64,000 bases of DNA from Flagellimonas pacifica (GTDB lineage Bacteria > Bacteroidota > Bacteroidia > Flavobacteriales > Flavobacteriaceae). The position numbers were made by a program, and so were the translations under genes. Below, piece after piece: positions 43,328-52,537 of the stretch. Each line of letters starts with the position of its first letter. Position 1 is the first letter of the stretch. The DNA is taken from positions 868,001 to 932,000 of the forward strand of contig NZ_OBEH01000001.1 in assembly GCF_900215465.1 (NCBI RefSeq), written 5' to 3'. The notes under the pieces are model-generated. The model saw nothing but the letters and a program-made list of their open reading frames with translations. It did no database searches and was not told the origin of the DNA.

Positions 43328-44713
43328 GTGGCAAAAGTATCTTCAGATCAATTAGGGATTGAACCTATCGGTAAATTACTGATCAAGCAAGCCGTACCTG
43401 CATCGATAGGCATTTTGGTCATGTCCCTGAACGTTTTGGTCGATTCCATTTTTGTGGGAAATTGGATTGGTTCCATTGCCATAGCTGCTATTAATGTGGT
43501 ACTCCCTGTTTCATTTTTTATTGCTGCTTTGGGGATGGCCATTGGAATTGGCGGATCAAGTATTGTTTCCCGCGCATTGGGTTCAGGAGATAAGGAAAAA
43601 GCACTTAAAACCTTTGGAAACCAAATAACCCTAACGTTTATCATAACCACTGCTATGGTAGCGTTGGGACTTTACTTTGTAAACGATCTTATTCCGGCAT
43701 TTGGAGGTAAAGGTGCAATTTTTGACCCGGCCAAAACCTACTATACCATCATTCTATATGGAGTTCCATTTTTGGCACTCTGTATGATGGGCAACACGGT
43801 GATTAGGGCAGAGGGAAAACCAAAGTTTGCCATGGTGGCCATGATTATCCCATCCGTTGGAAATCTATTTTTGGATTACCTCTTTATCTATGTTTTTGAT
43901 TGGGGAATGCACGGAGCTGCTTGGGCAACCACGGCCGGATATTTATTATGCTTTGGATATATCCTATATTTTTTTCTTTCCAAAAATTCTGAACTGAAGA
44001 TTGGTCTTCCCCATTTTGGTCTTAGCATGCCCATCCTACAGGAAATTGGCGCTCTCGGTTTTGTTACACTAGCAAGACAGGCTGTTACCAGCATTACCTA
44101 TCTGCTCATGAACAATATATTGTTCAATTTGGGAGGAGAGGCCATGGTCGCCGTATATGCTATCATTGGAAGGATGTTGATGTTTGCCTTCTTCCCTATT
44201 TTTGGTGTTACCCAGGGCTTTTTGCCCATTGCGGGATTCAATTACGGAGCGATAAAGTATGATCGAGTAAAGGAGTCCATTTATACCGCCATAAAATATG
44301 CAGCCTTTGTGGCTTCGCTAGTGTTTGTTGTACTCATGGTGTTTCCGGACTTTTTTACAGCTTTGTTTTTGAGTAACAGACCAGATTTGCCACCTGAAGA
44401 ACTTGTTGCCAACGCTTTTGTAATGGAGCATGCTCCTATGGCTATGCGATTGGTGTTTGCAGCCACCCCAATTATTGCTTTACAGCTTATTGGAGCGGCA
44501 TACTTTCAAGCTGTTGGAAAAGCTATTCCAGCTTTGTTATTGACCTTGACCAGACAGGGATTCTTTTTTATCCCATTGATTCTAATACTCCCAAATTTTA
44601 TGGGCGAACTGGGCGTTTGGCTCTCTTTTCCCATTGCCGATGTATTGGCTACCATTGTAACCGGTTTTTATCTCTGGAGAGAAATCAAAACCAAACTGAT
44701 TCCAGATGTGTAA
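43328..44713 (+). CDS. MATE-family efflux transporter
   Basis: A 461-residue integral membrane protein with about twelve helices in two six-helix halves (MATE multidrug/toxin extrusion family). It contains SIFVGNWIGSIAI and GIGGSSIVSRALGSGDKEKA in the first half and an analogous block in the second. Start is GTG at 43328; no ATG is nearby in frame and the sequence before it is a repeat. Transported substrate unknown. Confidence 0.9.
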   Translation: MAKVSSDQLGIEPIGKLLIKQAVPASIGILVMSLNVLVDSIFVGNWIGSIAIAAINVVLPVSFFIAALGMAIGIGGSSIVSRALGSGDKEKALKTFGNQITLTFIITTAMVALGLYFVNDLIPAFGGKGAIFDPAKTYYTIILYGVPFLALCMMGNTVIRAEGKPKFAMVAMIIPSVGNLFLDYLFIYVFDWGMHGAAWATTAGYLLCFGYILYFFLSKNSELKIGLPHFGLSMPILQEIGALGFVTLARQAVTSITYLLMNNILFNLGGEAMVAVYAIIGRMLMFAFFPIFGVTQGFLPIAGFNYGAIKYDRVKESIYTAIKYAAFVASLVFVVLMVFPDFFTALFLSNRPDLPPEELVANAFVMEHAPMAMRLVFAATPIIALQLIGAAYFQAVGKAIPALLLTLTRQGFFFIPLILILPNFMGELGVWLSFPIADVLATIVTGFYLWREIKTKLIPDV

Positions 44714-44730
44714 ACCCTTTTAAGGGTTTA
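44711..44730. terminator. Candidate bidirectional terminator between convergent genes
   Basis: TAAACCCTT (44711-44719) pairs perfectly with AAGGGTTTA (44722-44730), loop TT. It contains the MATE stop (44711-44713) and the NTF2-like stop (44720-44722). There is no strong T-tract on the plus side, so termination is uncertain. Confidence 0.35.
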
Positions 44731-45145
44731 TAGAGGTAGCAGCTTTGCTTATAATTTTCCATTCACCTTCCAATTTTTTCAATAGAAAAATATCAATGAA
44801 CAAAAGGTTTTTTAAAGGGATAGCAATTTCAGCCTTGGCACTGGCAATATTATTGGCATAATCAACATTCAGTATTTTTCCAACCCTTCCATTGAACTTT
44901 CCTTTCTTCCTATTCTTAAAAAGATTGGCATATTCTTCCGGTGAGAGCACCCAAAGCTCCTGATCTTTTTTGGAGAGAAATAAATCCGCTTCTGTGTAAA
45001 AAGCGGAAGTGATTAATTCCAAATTATTATATGAAGACCCGTCCAGATATTTTTGAATGGTTTTCCGAATCGCATTTTCTTCGGATTGTGCAGTTACGAT
45101 TAACATGGAAAATAAAAAAGCAAGTGTTAGAACTAGTGTACGCAT
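44720..45145 (-). CDS. Exported NTF2-like protein
   Basis: A 141-residue protein with a Sec signal peptide (LTLAFLFSMLIVTAQ) and an NTF2-like (DUF4440/lumazine-binding-like) fold: AIRKTIQKYLDGSSYNNLELI, then ATAEIAIPLK-type strands ending with GEWKIISKAATS. Probably periplasmic, ligand unknown. It follows the sugar-dehydrogenase gene by 13 bp in the same direction, so it may be in its operon. Confidence 0.75.
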   Translation of the reverse strand: MRTLVLTLAFLFSMLIVTAQSEENAIRKTIQKYLDGSSYNNLELITSAFYTEADLFLSKKDQELWVLSPEEYANLFKNRKKGKFNGRVGKILNVDYANNIASAKAEIAIPLKNLLFIDIFLLKKLEGEWKIISKAATSINP

Positions 45146-45158
45146 ATTTGTTTTGAAT

Positions 45159-46325
45159 TTAGTATTGAGGTTTTATTTGAATGAGTTTGCCATTATCTTC
45201 ATCCGTAAGGATATAGAGCTTTCCATCAGGGCTTTGCCTGGCCTTGCGAATACGGACCCGGTCATCCAAGAATAATTCTTCGGCACTTTTAATCGTTTCA
45301 TCTTCTATTCGAAATCTCCACAAACTGCCCCGTGAAAGTCCTGGTACGATCAGGTTGTTTTTCCATTGAGGGAATTCATCCCCAGTATAAAATGTAAGTC
45401 CGGTTGGAGCTACGGTATGATGCCAGAACCAAACAGGAGGTGTAAAACTCACACCATCCAATTTGGGTGGTTTGTAATCCGAACTTCTTAGTTTTCCGGA
45501 GGTAACATTGGGCCAACCATAGTTGGCTCTTGCCTCCAAAATGTTGATTTCATCCCCTTGAATGGTGCCGTGTTCGCTAAACCAAATTTTATTGGTTTCT
45601 GGCTGAACGGTTATTCCTTGGGCGGCTCTAATTCCCATGCCATAAAGCCCGGGGACTGCCTCTTTTCCAAAGTCAGGGTTATCATCTGGGATACTACCAT
45701 CTGGATTGATTCGATAGATTTTTCCTCTTTTATCTTTTACATCTTGGGCGATAGGAATCTCTGGCTCATCCCTTTCCCAAAACAATCGTTCCCCAATGGT
45801 CACATAGATTTTTCCATCTGGGCCAAATACCATTCCACCTCCATAATGAAAATATTCCCGAGTATAAGGTTCAGCTTCAATCAGCGTTTCATGATTAACA
45901 AGTGAGTCATTTTCCAATTTTGCCCGTACCACTTTGGTGGTTGTGCCCACCCCTTTCTTTTTAGCGGCATAACTCATATAAATCCATGGCTCTGTTTCAA
46001 AATGCGGGTCTATCAAAACCTCGAAAATTCCAGAGTTGTCACCAAAATGTATGACACGAATACTATCCGTTAAATCCGTTGGAAACCCTTTTATGATATA
46101 TTTTTCTTTTGATTGAAGATCAACCCTCAACAAATTGCCATCCTTTTCAGAAATCAATGCTTCTTTATTGGATAAGAAAGCGATACTCCAGGGGTGATTA
46201 AGTCCTTCCAGTATGATTTTTTTGGACGGAAAAGAAGGTAAATTGCTATGTTGTTTGGAAGATTTTTGACCTTGGGAGCAACCCATCAAAACAACTGTCA
46301 AAGAAAGCATCAATTTGTTCATCAT
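45159..46325 (-). CDS. PQQ-dependent sugar dehydrogenase-type lipoprotein
   Basis: A 388-residue lipoprotein from the ATG at 46325 (MMNKLMLSLTVVLMGCS; a start 3 bases later is equally good). It has the six-bladed propeller features of soluble aldose sugar dehydrogenase: GLNHPWSIAFL at the front, YFHYGGGMVFGPDGKIYVTIGER, GMGIRAAQGITVQP, and WFWHHTVAPTGLTFYTG near the end. Oxidises sugars in the periplasm if PQQ is supplied; no pqq genes are nearby. Confidence 0.87.
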   Translation of the reverse strand: MMNKLMLSLTVVLMGCSQGQKSSKQHSNLPSFPSKKIILEGLNHPWSIAFLSNKEALISEKDGNLLRVDLQSKEKYIIKGFPTDLTDSIRVIHFGDNSGIFEVLIDPHFETEPWIYMSYAAKKKGVGTTTKVVRAKLENDSLVNHETLIEAEPYTREYFHYGGGMVFGPDGKIYVTIGERLFWERDEPEIPIAQDVKDKRGKIYRINPDGSIPDDNPDFGKEAVPGLYGMGIRAAQGITVQPETNKIWFSEHGTIQGDEINILEARANYGWPNVTSGKLRSSDYKPPKLDGVSFTPPVWFWHHTVAPTGLTFYTGDEFPQWKNNLIVPGLSRGSLWRFRIEDETIKSAEELFLDDRVRIRKARQSPDGKLYILTDEDNGKLIQIKPQY

Positions 46326-46398
46326 GATTTTACTTTGATGCAAATGATGAAAATTTCAGTATCCTAAGCTTTAAAAATCATGATTTTTAAAACGAAAA

Positions 46399-47412
46399 CT
46401 ATTGGTTTTTGGATTTATTTCGGAATTGTGAAGGGGTTAGTTGTGTTTTTGCCTTGAACGCCAAATTGAAAGATGTTACGTTGCCAAAACCACAATCATA
46501 GGCAACAGCAATAATTTTTTCTTGAGCATATTTTGGGTCGGATAACATTGCTTTCGCTTTTTCTATCCGGTACCCATTCACAAAATCGGAAAAATTCTTT
46601 TGTTCATTTTCATTAATGCATTGGGAAAGTTTTCTGGGAGGAACACTTAATTTTTCCGCAATGGATTCAAGTGAAATGGAATTATCCAAAAAAACTTCTT
46701 CCTTGATAAAAAGATGTCTTATCCCATCCATTAACTCCTCTGAAGAAGACTTGTCCAAAGTTGAGGTATTGTACTTCCCCAATCTAAATGCATGCTTTTG
46801 AAGAAATAAAAAAGAAAAAGCATAAATAAGCAATGAAAAAAAGAGGGCTCCACCAATGTATAAAGAAAAGAGACCTGCAAGGTTGCCCATGTAAAATAAC
46901 CAAATAAGAGTAACACCTATGCTAAGATTTTTATACCATGTGGCCCGCTGTGGGTGCACTTTGGTTTGGTATTTATTCAGGATGTTGAAAGATAGACCAA
47001 TGTAAATTGCCAAATGGAAAAACACCGTTATATAAATGGCATAGGAGATTGAATTTCCTGTATTTGGAATAAGATAGCAACCTATGGCAAACAGGATAAA
47101 AGGAATGATATGGAAATAATTTTTGTTGCTGAATCTTTTTTGTTCAGTGAGCAACAACTTTCCATAGAACCACAAGAAAGGACCAGTCAATAAAATGCCT
47201 GATAAGCCCAAGTTCCTTTGCCAAGGAGTTAAATCCAAATAAACATTGAGTACAGATTTGCCAATGCGGATGGTGAGTCCCAAAATGACAAATGCCAGGA
47301 ATATGTTGGCCTTTCTATTGCCTTTTTTAAGTGTGAACAGATATCCGCAAAGAAAAAGAGCTTGAACAACTCCCAAGCAACTTAAAACTAATATTATGGA
47401 CTCTTTGTTCAT
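46399..47412 (-). CDS. AraC-family regulator with N-terminal membrane domain
   Basis: A 337-residue protein with seven predicted transmembrane helices (about residues 5-200) and a C-terminal AraC-type DNA-binding domain (SLESIAEKLSVPPRKLSQCIN and IIAVAYDCGFGNVTSFNLAFK). This membrane-anchored AraC architecture is frequent in Bacteroidota. It may sense an envelope signal. It is divergent from the lactonase gene, which is 83 bp away. Confidence 0.87.
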   Translation of the reverse strand: MNKESIILVLSCLGVVQALFLCGYLFTLKKGNRKANIFLAFVILGLTIRIGKSVLNVYLDLTPWQRNLGLSGILLTGPFLWFYGKLLLTEQKRFSNKNYFHIIPFILFAIGCYLIPNTGNSISYAIYITVFFHLAIYIGLSFNILNKYQTKVHPQRATWYKNLSIGVTLIWLFYMGNLAGLFSLYIGGALFFSLLIYAFSFLFLQKHAFRLGKYNTSTLDKSSSEELMDGIRHLFIKEEVFLDNSISLESIAEKLSVPPRKLSQCINENEQKNFSDFVNGYRIEKAKAMLSDPKYAQEKIIAVAYDCGFGNVTSFNLAFKAKTQLTPSQFRNKSKNQ

Positions 47413-47494
47413 GTCTCAAAAATATAAAGATGGGGGTAAATAAAATTTACATTCCGTATTTAGTTGTTATTTTTAGCAAAAGACAATTTTAGCG

Positions 47495-48595
47495 ATGAGA
47501 TTTTTTAGTTTGATTTTAAGTGTTTTATTGATGGGTTTAGTAGGGTGCTCCGAAAAGAAAGAAGCGAAAAAAGAGTTTCAATTATTTGTTGGAACTTATA
47601 CAGATGGCGACAGTGAAGGTATTTATAAATTCACTTTTGATGCCGGTACGGGAGCTTTAACAAACAAGAATTTGGCGGCTGTTTTACCCAATCCATCATT
47701 TATCAAAATTTCTGAAGACAAGAAAAATCTATATGCGGCTCAAGAAACTGCTGATTTTGACAGTTTGGGCGGAGGTGTTACTGCATTTAGGTTGAAAGAT
47801 GGACAACTCGAGCTTTTAAACAGTATGGGAACTGAAGGAAAGCACCCTTGCCATGTAGCACTGTCAGGTGATGGTTATTTAGCGGCCTCAAACTATTCTG
47901 GTGGAAATGTTTCTATTTTTAAGCTGACAGAAAATGGATCGTTGGTATCAAATCCCCAAATTATAGATCATAAGGTATTGGACACAACCAAAACATCGCA
48001 TGCCCATATGGCAAACTTTAAAGAGAACGACCTTTTTGTCGCCGATTTGGGATTGGATGCGGTGAAACGATATAGCAACTTGAATCATCTCTTTGTTCCT
48101 TCGGAACAGGCTTCTCTAAATGTTGCTGAAAGGGCTGGACCAAGGCATTTTGTCTTTGGGAAGGAAGGCATCCTGTATGTGATCAATGAGTTGAACTCAA
48201 CCCTTACCGTTTTCAAACAAAAAGAAGATGGCTCGTATAAGGAAATTGAAACCAAAAGCACCCTCGATTCCGCCTTTGAAGGCAAAAGCTATTGTGCTGA
48301 TGTGCATCTGTCAGCAGATGGGAAGTTTTTGTACGGATCTAATCGAGGCGAGAACACCATTGTGATTTTCAGCGTTGATTCAGATTCTGGCAAACTAAGT
48401 TTGGTTGGGAGGGAATCCGTCCGTGGCGATTGGCCCCGCAATTTTACTTTGGACCCTTCAGGAAATTTTCTGTTGGTTGCCAATCAAAGAAGTAACAACA
48501 TCACCATTTATAAAAGAGATGTTGGAAAAGGAACGCTTGAATTCTTGAATGAAATCAAACTTTCCAGCCCAGTTTGTTTGGAGTTTTTGGACTAG
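47495..48595 (+). CDS. Lactonase-family (6-phosphogluconolactonase-like) lipoprotein
   Basis: A 366-residue exported lipoprotein (lipobox in LVGC) with the seven-bladed propeller of the YbhE/Pgl family: FVGTYTDGDSEGIYKF, LPNPSFIKISEDKKNLYAAQE, HPCHVALSGDGYLAASNYSGG, and the closing GDWPRNFTLDPSGNFLLVAN. Because it is exported, it is more likely a lactonase on extracellular sugar acids than a pentose-phosphate enzyme. Confidence 0.87.
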   Translation: MRFFSLILSVLLMGLVGCSEKKEAKKEFQLFVGTYTDGDSEGIYKFTFDAGTGALTNKNLAAVLPNPSFIKISEDKKNLYAAQETADFDSLGGGVTAFRLKDGQLELLNSMGTEGKHPCHVALSGDGYLAASNYSGGNVSIFKLTENGSLVSNPQIIDHKVLDTTKTSHAHMANFKENDLFVADLGLDAVKRYSNLNHLFVPSEQASLNVAERAGPRHFVFGKEGILYVINELNSTLTVFKQKEDGSYKEIETKSTLDSAFEGKSYCADVHLSADGKFLYGSNRGENTIVIFSVDSDSGKLSLVGRESVRGDWPRNFTLDPSGNFLLVANQRSNNITIYKRDVGKGTLEFLNEIKLSSPVCLEFLD

Positions 48596-48602
48596 CTCCC
48601 CT

Positions 48603-49889
48603 TTACTCGCATCGAAAAGTTTTACCATTAAACTCAAAAGAAGTATTGTCGTTGGGCCTTAAGGCACCATGCCATGTGTCTTTGTACCACTTGTTAGGCT
48701 CGTCATCTGCCTTGTAATCTGCTGCAAAAAATAAAAAATCATCTGTAAAGGTGATGATAATATCTCCTTCACCGTCTGCATCATGCCATCTTCCGGTCAT
48801 AACGTTGCCTTTTAATTTTCCCCAAATACCGCCCAATACATTTTTATGTTTTAAAAAATAAGCTCCAGCTATTTCATCATCATCAAAAAGCAAATCAAAA
48901 CGACCAATCTCGGTGCAATATCTTTTGGACATTACCGTACTTTTTTCATCGTTTTTATCATTACCTGCCAAGTTTGAAATTAACAGTTGGTAATTTTCCA
49001 ACTTTGCAATATCCTTAATTTCATTGGTTTCTTGATTTAACAAATCCAGTTGGGAGTCAGACACAAAGTACATGGTGTCACCATGAAGGTCAAAAGTTGT
49101 TGGAATATCCGATAAGCGTGGGAAATTCTGTAGTTTTTCCTTTTCTACAATTTCAGTGTTGTTTTTATCCAAATGGAACCGATAAATACCATTCAGTGTT
49201 GCATCACGCCGGCTATTCACAATAGCAACCAAGCCGTTGTTGTAAAATTTCATGCCATCAATACCCTTATGATTGTTAGGTTGATTGACCAACTTTTTGG
49301 TAGCAATATCCAAAATACGAATCCCACTGGTGTATGAGGCGAAATAGAGAAACTTATCATCTGGGGAAATTGCTATTCCATTGGAATGTTTGATTTCGTC
49401 ATTGGAAAAAAAGACTTCCAGTTCATCCTTGGATTTGTTTACGGTATAGATGTTATTGCTTTCGGAGTCGGTTATATAAATGTCTCCATGTGAGCCGATG
49501 GCAATGTCATTGAGATAGATGAAATCGGGAATATTCAGAGGATATGATTTGATTAACTTGCCCGAAGGGATATCCAGCAACAACAAAATAGATTTGTTGT
49601 TGATTTTTGGGAGACTATTTCCCAAGGCATACAAAGTATCTCCTTTTATGGTCATTCCAAATCCAGCGAGATAGCCATATTGATTGTTTGAAATAAAATC
49701 CTCAGGATCGGAGCCATCAAGATTGCAGCGGACAATTTTATTGTGAACAAGGCTGTTGATGTACACTTTTTTGGATGGCAAGTGCATCGCTATACCTTCT
49801 GGAATCAGATCTTTTTCAAAGTCCAAGGAAACAGATTGTGCTTTTAACACAGAAGAAATGAAAATGAATAGCCATAAAAGTGTTCTCAT
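48603..49889 (-). CDS. SMP-30/gluconolactonase-like exported protein
   Basis: A 428-residue exported protein from the ATG at 49889 (MRTLLWLFIFISSVLKAQ is a signal peptide; an upstream start at 49910 is less likely). The N-terminal 300 residues form an SMP-30/NHL-type propeller (EGIAMHLPSKKVYINS, AIGSHGDIYITDSESNNIY, HSNGIAISPDDKFLYFAS). The C-terminal 110 residues form a separate beta domain (GGIWGKLKGNVMTGRWHDADG) of unknown role. Convergent with the lactonase gene, 7 bp apart. Confidence 0.8.
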   Translation of the reverse strand: MRTLLWLFIFISSVLKAQSVSLDFEKDLIPEGIAMHLPSKKVYINSLVHNKIVRCNLDGSDPEDFISNNQYGYLAGFGMTIKGDTLYALGNSLPKINNKSILLLLDIPSGKLIKSYPLNIPDFIYLNDIAIGSHGDIYITDSESNNIYTVNKSKDELEVFFSNDEIKHSNGIAISPDDKFLYFASYTSGIRILDIATKKLVNQPNNHKGIDGMKFYNNGLVAIVNSRRDATLNGIYRFHLDKNNTEIVEKEKLQNFPRLSDIPTTFDLHGDTMYFVSDSQLDLLNQETNEIKDIAKLENYQLLISNLAGNDKNDEKSTVMSKRYCTEIGRFDLLFDDDEIAGAYFLKHKNVLGGIWGKLKGNVMTGRWHDADGEGDIIITFTDDFLFFAADYKADDEPNKWYKDTWHGALRPNDNTSFEFNGKTFRCE

Positions 49890-49977
49890 GTGGTTGACTG
49901 TTTTTCCCAATTTAAGCGATAAATTGTCCTATCATTTTAAAAAATATGTTAAACTAAAAATGGGAGTGCGGCTATAA

Positions 49978-50442
49978 TCAATCTAAATTCTTAATTCCAG
50001 ATACATGTGAAGCAACTGCTTTCCACGCTCCTTTGCGCTTGATCAGGATATTACTGGATTGATAAATAGTTTCTGTGCTGTCATTAAAAATATGACCAGT
50101 GCCGCAAATCAGTGCAGTTCCATTGGGGAGTATGTCCAAACGTTTAATTTCATAAAAGAAAGAGTCATTTTCCATGGCATTTTCCTTGATCCATTCAAGC
50201 TCTTTGGTTTTTGTTGACCATTCACCACTGGCATCTACCATTTGAAAATCATCACCTAAAATCTTATCGAGCAAAAGAGTATCTTGTTCGCGATAGGCCT
50301 TGGGCCATTGTACCTCTTTGAGGTTCTTGAGTACGTTCCTATCCTCCCCGGTTACTAAGTTCTCAGAAAGTCGATTTTGTGCTTCCTTGCAACAGGCGGA
50401 CAATATTATAAGGACGGAAAAGAAGAACATTGTTTTTTTCAT
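49978..50442 (-). CDS. NTF2-like (DUF4440) lipoprotein
   Basis: A 154-residue lipoprotein (MKKTMFFFSVLIILSACC, lipobox LSAC) with a DUF4440/SnoaL-type fold: KNLKEVQWPKAYREQDTLLLDKILGDDFQMVDASGEW and a closing KRKGAWKAVASHVSGI. Function unknown. It is monocistronic between two unrelated genes. Confidence 0.78.
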   Translation of the reverse strand: MKKTMFFFSVLIILSACCKEAQNRLSENLVTGEDRNVLKNLKEVQWPKAYREQDTLLLDKILGDDFQMVDASGEWSTKTKELEWIKENAMENDSFFYEIKRLDILPNGTALICGTGHIFNDSTETIYQSSNILIKRKGAWKAVASHVSGIKNLD

Positions 50443-50537
50443 TACTTATGAGGATTTGCCTAAAAGTAAGAGGTTTAGCGATTGGAAACCCTAGTAAACA
50501 TGGCAGGTCGCGGAAAAAAAGGGGTAAGTTGCGGACT

Positions 50538-51299
50538 CTAAATATGTGATAGTTCTTGCAGATAGGTTCTGCTGAACTTCAAATCATCTCCAGTCTTCAA
50601 GCGAAGTTTGCCATCCCCACTGTTGTTTTTCTGTATTTGATCGATAAATTCTGAATTGACCAAATACGAGCGATGAATCCGTTTAAAAGTGTTTGGACAT
50701 AGCGTTTGGGCAAATGAACGAAGGCTTTGGTATTTTACGAATCTTCCTTTTTGGGTGTGTAGAACAATGCAATTGTTACTGGTCTCTACATAAACAATTT
50801 CGCGGGGTTCCAAAAGAAACTGTGACCCCCTTTTTGAAACGGCAACCCTGTTTTTTTGATTGAGCCTATTGTTTTGCTGTGGGGCAGACTTATCTTTTTT
50901 AATGCCCACAAAATAAAAGAGCAATGAAAAATAGCAGAGTAAATTCACTCCTACGTTATTGGTAAGACTTGCATTGAGCATATTGAAACTTGGAGAGGTA
51001 CAATTGTATATAGTGGTCATTAGAAAAATGACTAAAAATTGACCAACGAGAATATTTATAGCAGAAGCAGAAAGTCCAATTCCACCTTGAAGGAGAACAT
51101 TCTTTCCTGTGGAATCTACTGCCCATCTTCCGGCCCAAGTCTTGATTTGTTTTGCCGATATATTCCAAAAGAAAAAACTGGTGATAGCAAGAATAGAAAG
51201 CTCTGAAAAACAGGTGGCACCCAAACTTTCTTGGAACATGCGACCAATGCCCATATTCAATAGCACAAAAATGGAGACCAAGCTGATTTGTTTTGCCAT
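50538..51299 (-). CDS. LytTR-type DNA-binding regulator with membrane domain
   Basis: A 253-residue protein with three or four N-terminal hydrophobic helices (about 10-125) and a C-terminal LytTR domain (FLLEPREIVYVETSNNCIVL, SLRSFAQTLCPNTFKRIHRSYLVN). A membrane-tethered LytTR regulator lacking a receiver domain. No histidine kinase is adjacent; targets are unknown. Confidence 0.83.
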   Translation of the reverse strand: MAKQISLVSIFVLLNMGIGRMFQESLGATCFSELSILAITSFFFWNISAKQIKTWAGRWAVDSTGKNVLLQGGIGLSASAINILVGQFLVIFLMTTIYNCTSPSFNMLNASLTNNVGVNLLCYFSLLFYFVGIKKDKSAPQQNNRLNQKNRVAVSKRGSQFLLEPREIVYVETSNNCIVLHTQKGRFVKYQSLRSFAQTLCPNTFKRIHRSYLVNSEFIDQIQKNNSGDGKLRLKTGDDLKFSRTYLQELSHI

Positions 51300-51374
51300 G
51301 TTTTAAAAGTAAGGGAAAATTACTTTTGCACTATATACTTTAACTATCTATAAACATGAAAAACAATGCTTTGA

Positions 51375-52466
51375 TTAACCCTGTGTCAACAAAACAATCA
51401 GCCCAATTATGATTAATCCAAAAATGACTGCAAAAAATATCTTCCAAAAACTATAAGGGCGAGTTCCGGATATTTGTCCATTTTCACCGTTGATATAAAA
51501 GTTATACTCCTTGCCTTTATAACGGTATGCACTAACATACACCGGCAGCAGAATATGTTTAAAAGTCTCTTCGGCCAATTTCATGTTCATACTGCTGATG
51601 CGTTGCGTATCTCCGCCAATATCTTGTCGGCACCATCTTGTTGCTATATTTTTAGCCACATCTTTAGAATGTAGATGGCCCTCTTTTAGAGGAATGGTAT
51701 ACTTTTCTGTAACAAAACCTGATAAAAAACTACTGCTGAAAGGCTGCAGTTTTTTTAAATTCCAATGTGCAATTTTATTGGGAATTCTACCAGAACGTTG
51801 TTGCGATGCTTTAATCAAAGTATCATCTACAAAACCAGAAACATGACCGGAAGCTGGATACCACCGTGTTTTGCGAACTTGTCGAGTCTGGGTTTTGCCA
51901 TTACTATCTCGGTATCGCTGGGTTTCATAATAATATTCACCCCGCTGTCCGGTGTAGGAGGCCGAGAGTTGCGCATCAAAAGTCCAATAGGGCAAATACA
52001 GGCCTTTGGTAAATTGCGGGTCCAGGGCGGCCTTTTTCAGTTTGTTGGGAGCCCACCATAAGCGGGCCACCCATTTTTGAAAGATGAGGAAGGATTTTTG
52101 CTTTTCAATCTGAAAGGGGAGCACGGCCCCGGGTAAAATCCAATCTTCTTTATAGGCATCTTCAATCACCAGAGGCATACTGCAATAAACACAATGCAGC
52201 GATTTGTAATTTTCTTCTACATGCTGATTGGCCCCACAGTTTTTACAATGGAGCATGGAAATCTCTTCACTGTGCTTTTGGGCGCCCATTTCCTGTAAAT
52301 AAGGGTACAACTCCAATTCCTCGAACCCATTTTCATCAATTTTGATGGACTCTTCATGTCCGCAATACTCGCAACTGATGTTGATGGTCCCAGGTTTGTA
52401 TTTGAGCTCCGCACCACAATTGACACAGGGTTTTTTAAGCTCTGTTTTTTTTACTGTTTCATTCAT
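51375..52466 (-). CDS. Zinc-ribbon membrane-anchored protein, partner of the SPFH protein
   Basis: A 363-residue protein with two zinc-ribbon pairs at the N terminus (CVNCG and CEYCG; then CKNCG and CVYCS), a beta-rich central domain with LYLPYWTFDAQLSASYTG, and one C-terminal transmembrane helix (WKIFFAVIFGLIIIGLIVLLTQ). Such proteins often lie next to SPFH/band-7 genes and are sometimes mislabelled as PriA-like. Located 72 bp after the SPFH gene with a REP-like repeat in the gap. Confidence 0.78.
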   Translation of the reverse strand: MNETVKKTELKKPCVNCGAELKYKPGTINISCEYCGHEESIKIDENGFEELELYPYLQEMGAQKHSEEISMLHCKNCGANQHVEENYKSLHCVYCSMPLVIEDAYKEDWILPGAVLPFQIEKQKSFLIFQKWVARLWWAPNKLKKAALDPQFTKGLYLPYWTFDAQLSASYTGQRGEYYYETQRYRDSNGKTQTRQVRKTRWYPASGHVSGFVDDTLIKASQQRSGRIPNKIAHWNLKKLQPFSSSFLSGFVTEKYTIPLKEGHLHSKDVAKNIATRWCRQDIGGDTQRISSMNMKLAEETFKHILLPVYVSAYRYKGKEYNFYINGENGQISGTRPYSFWKIFFAVIFGLIIIGLIVLLTQG

Positions 52467-52469
52467 GCT

Positions 52470-52528
52470 GTCATTCCCGCGAAGGCGGGAATCTTAATTT
52501 TATGGATTCCTGTTTTCACAGGAATGAC
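52470..52528. repeat. REP-like double hairpin (GTCATTCCCGC type)
   Basis: Termini GTCATTCC (52470-52477) and GGAATGAC (52521-52528) are perfect inverted repeats. Inside are two hairpins, one with CCCGCGAAGGCGGG and one with ATTCCTGTTTTCACAGGAAT. It fills the gap between the zinc-ribbon gene start and the SPFH gene stop. The sequence type is a well-known dispersed repeat in many bacteria. Confidence 0.72.
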
Positions 52529-52537
52529 AAAATAATA

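Noticed and set aside
48603..49889. Possible pairing of the SMP-30-like, lactonase and sugar dehydrogenase genes as one sugar-oxidation pathway
   Set aside because: They are on different strands without shared operon structure, and substrates are unknown, so the link is only thematic.
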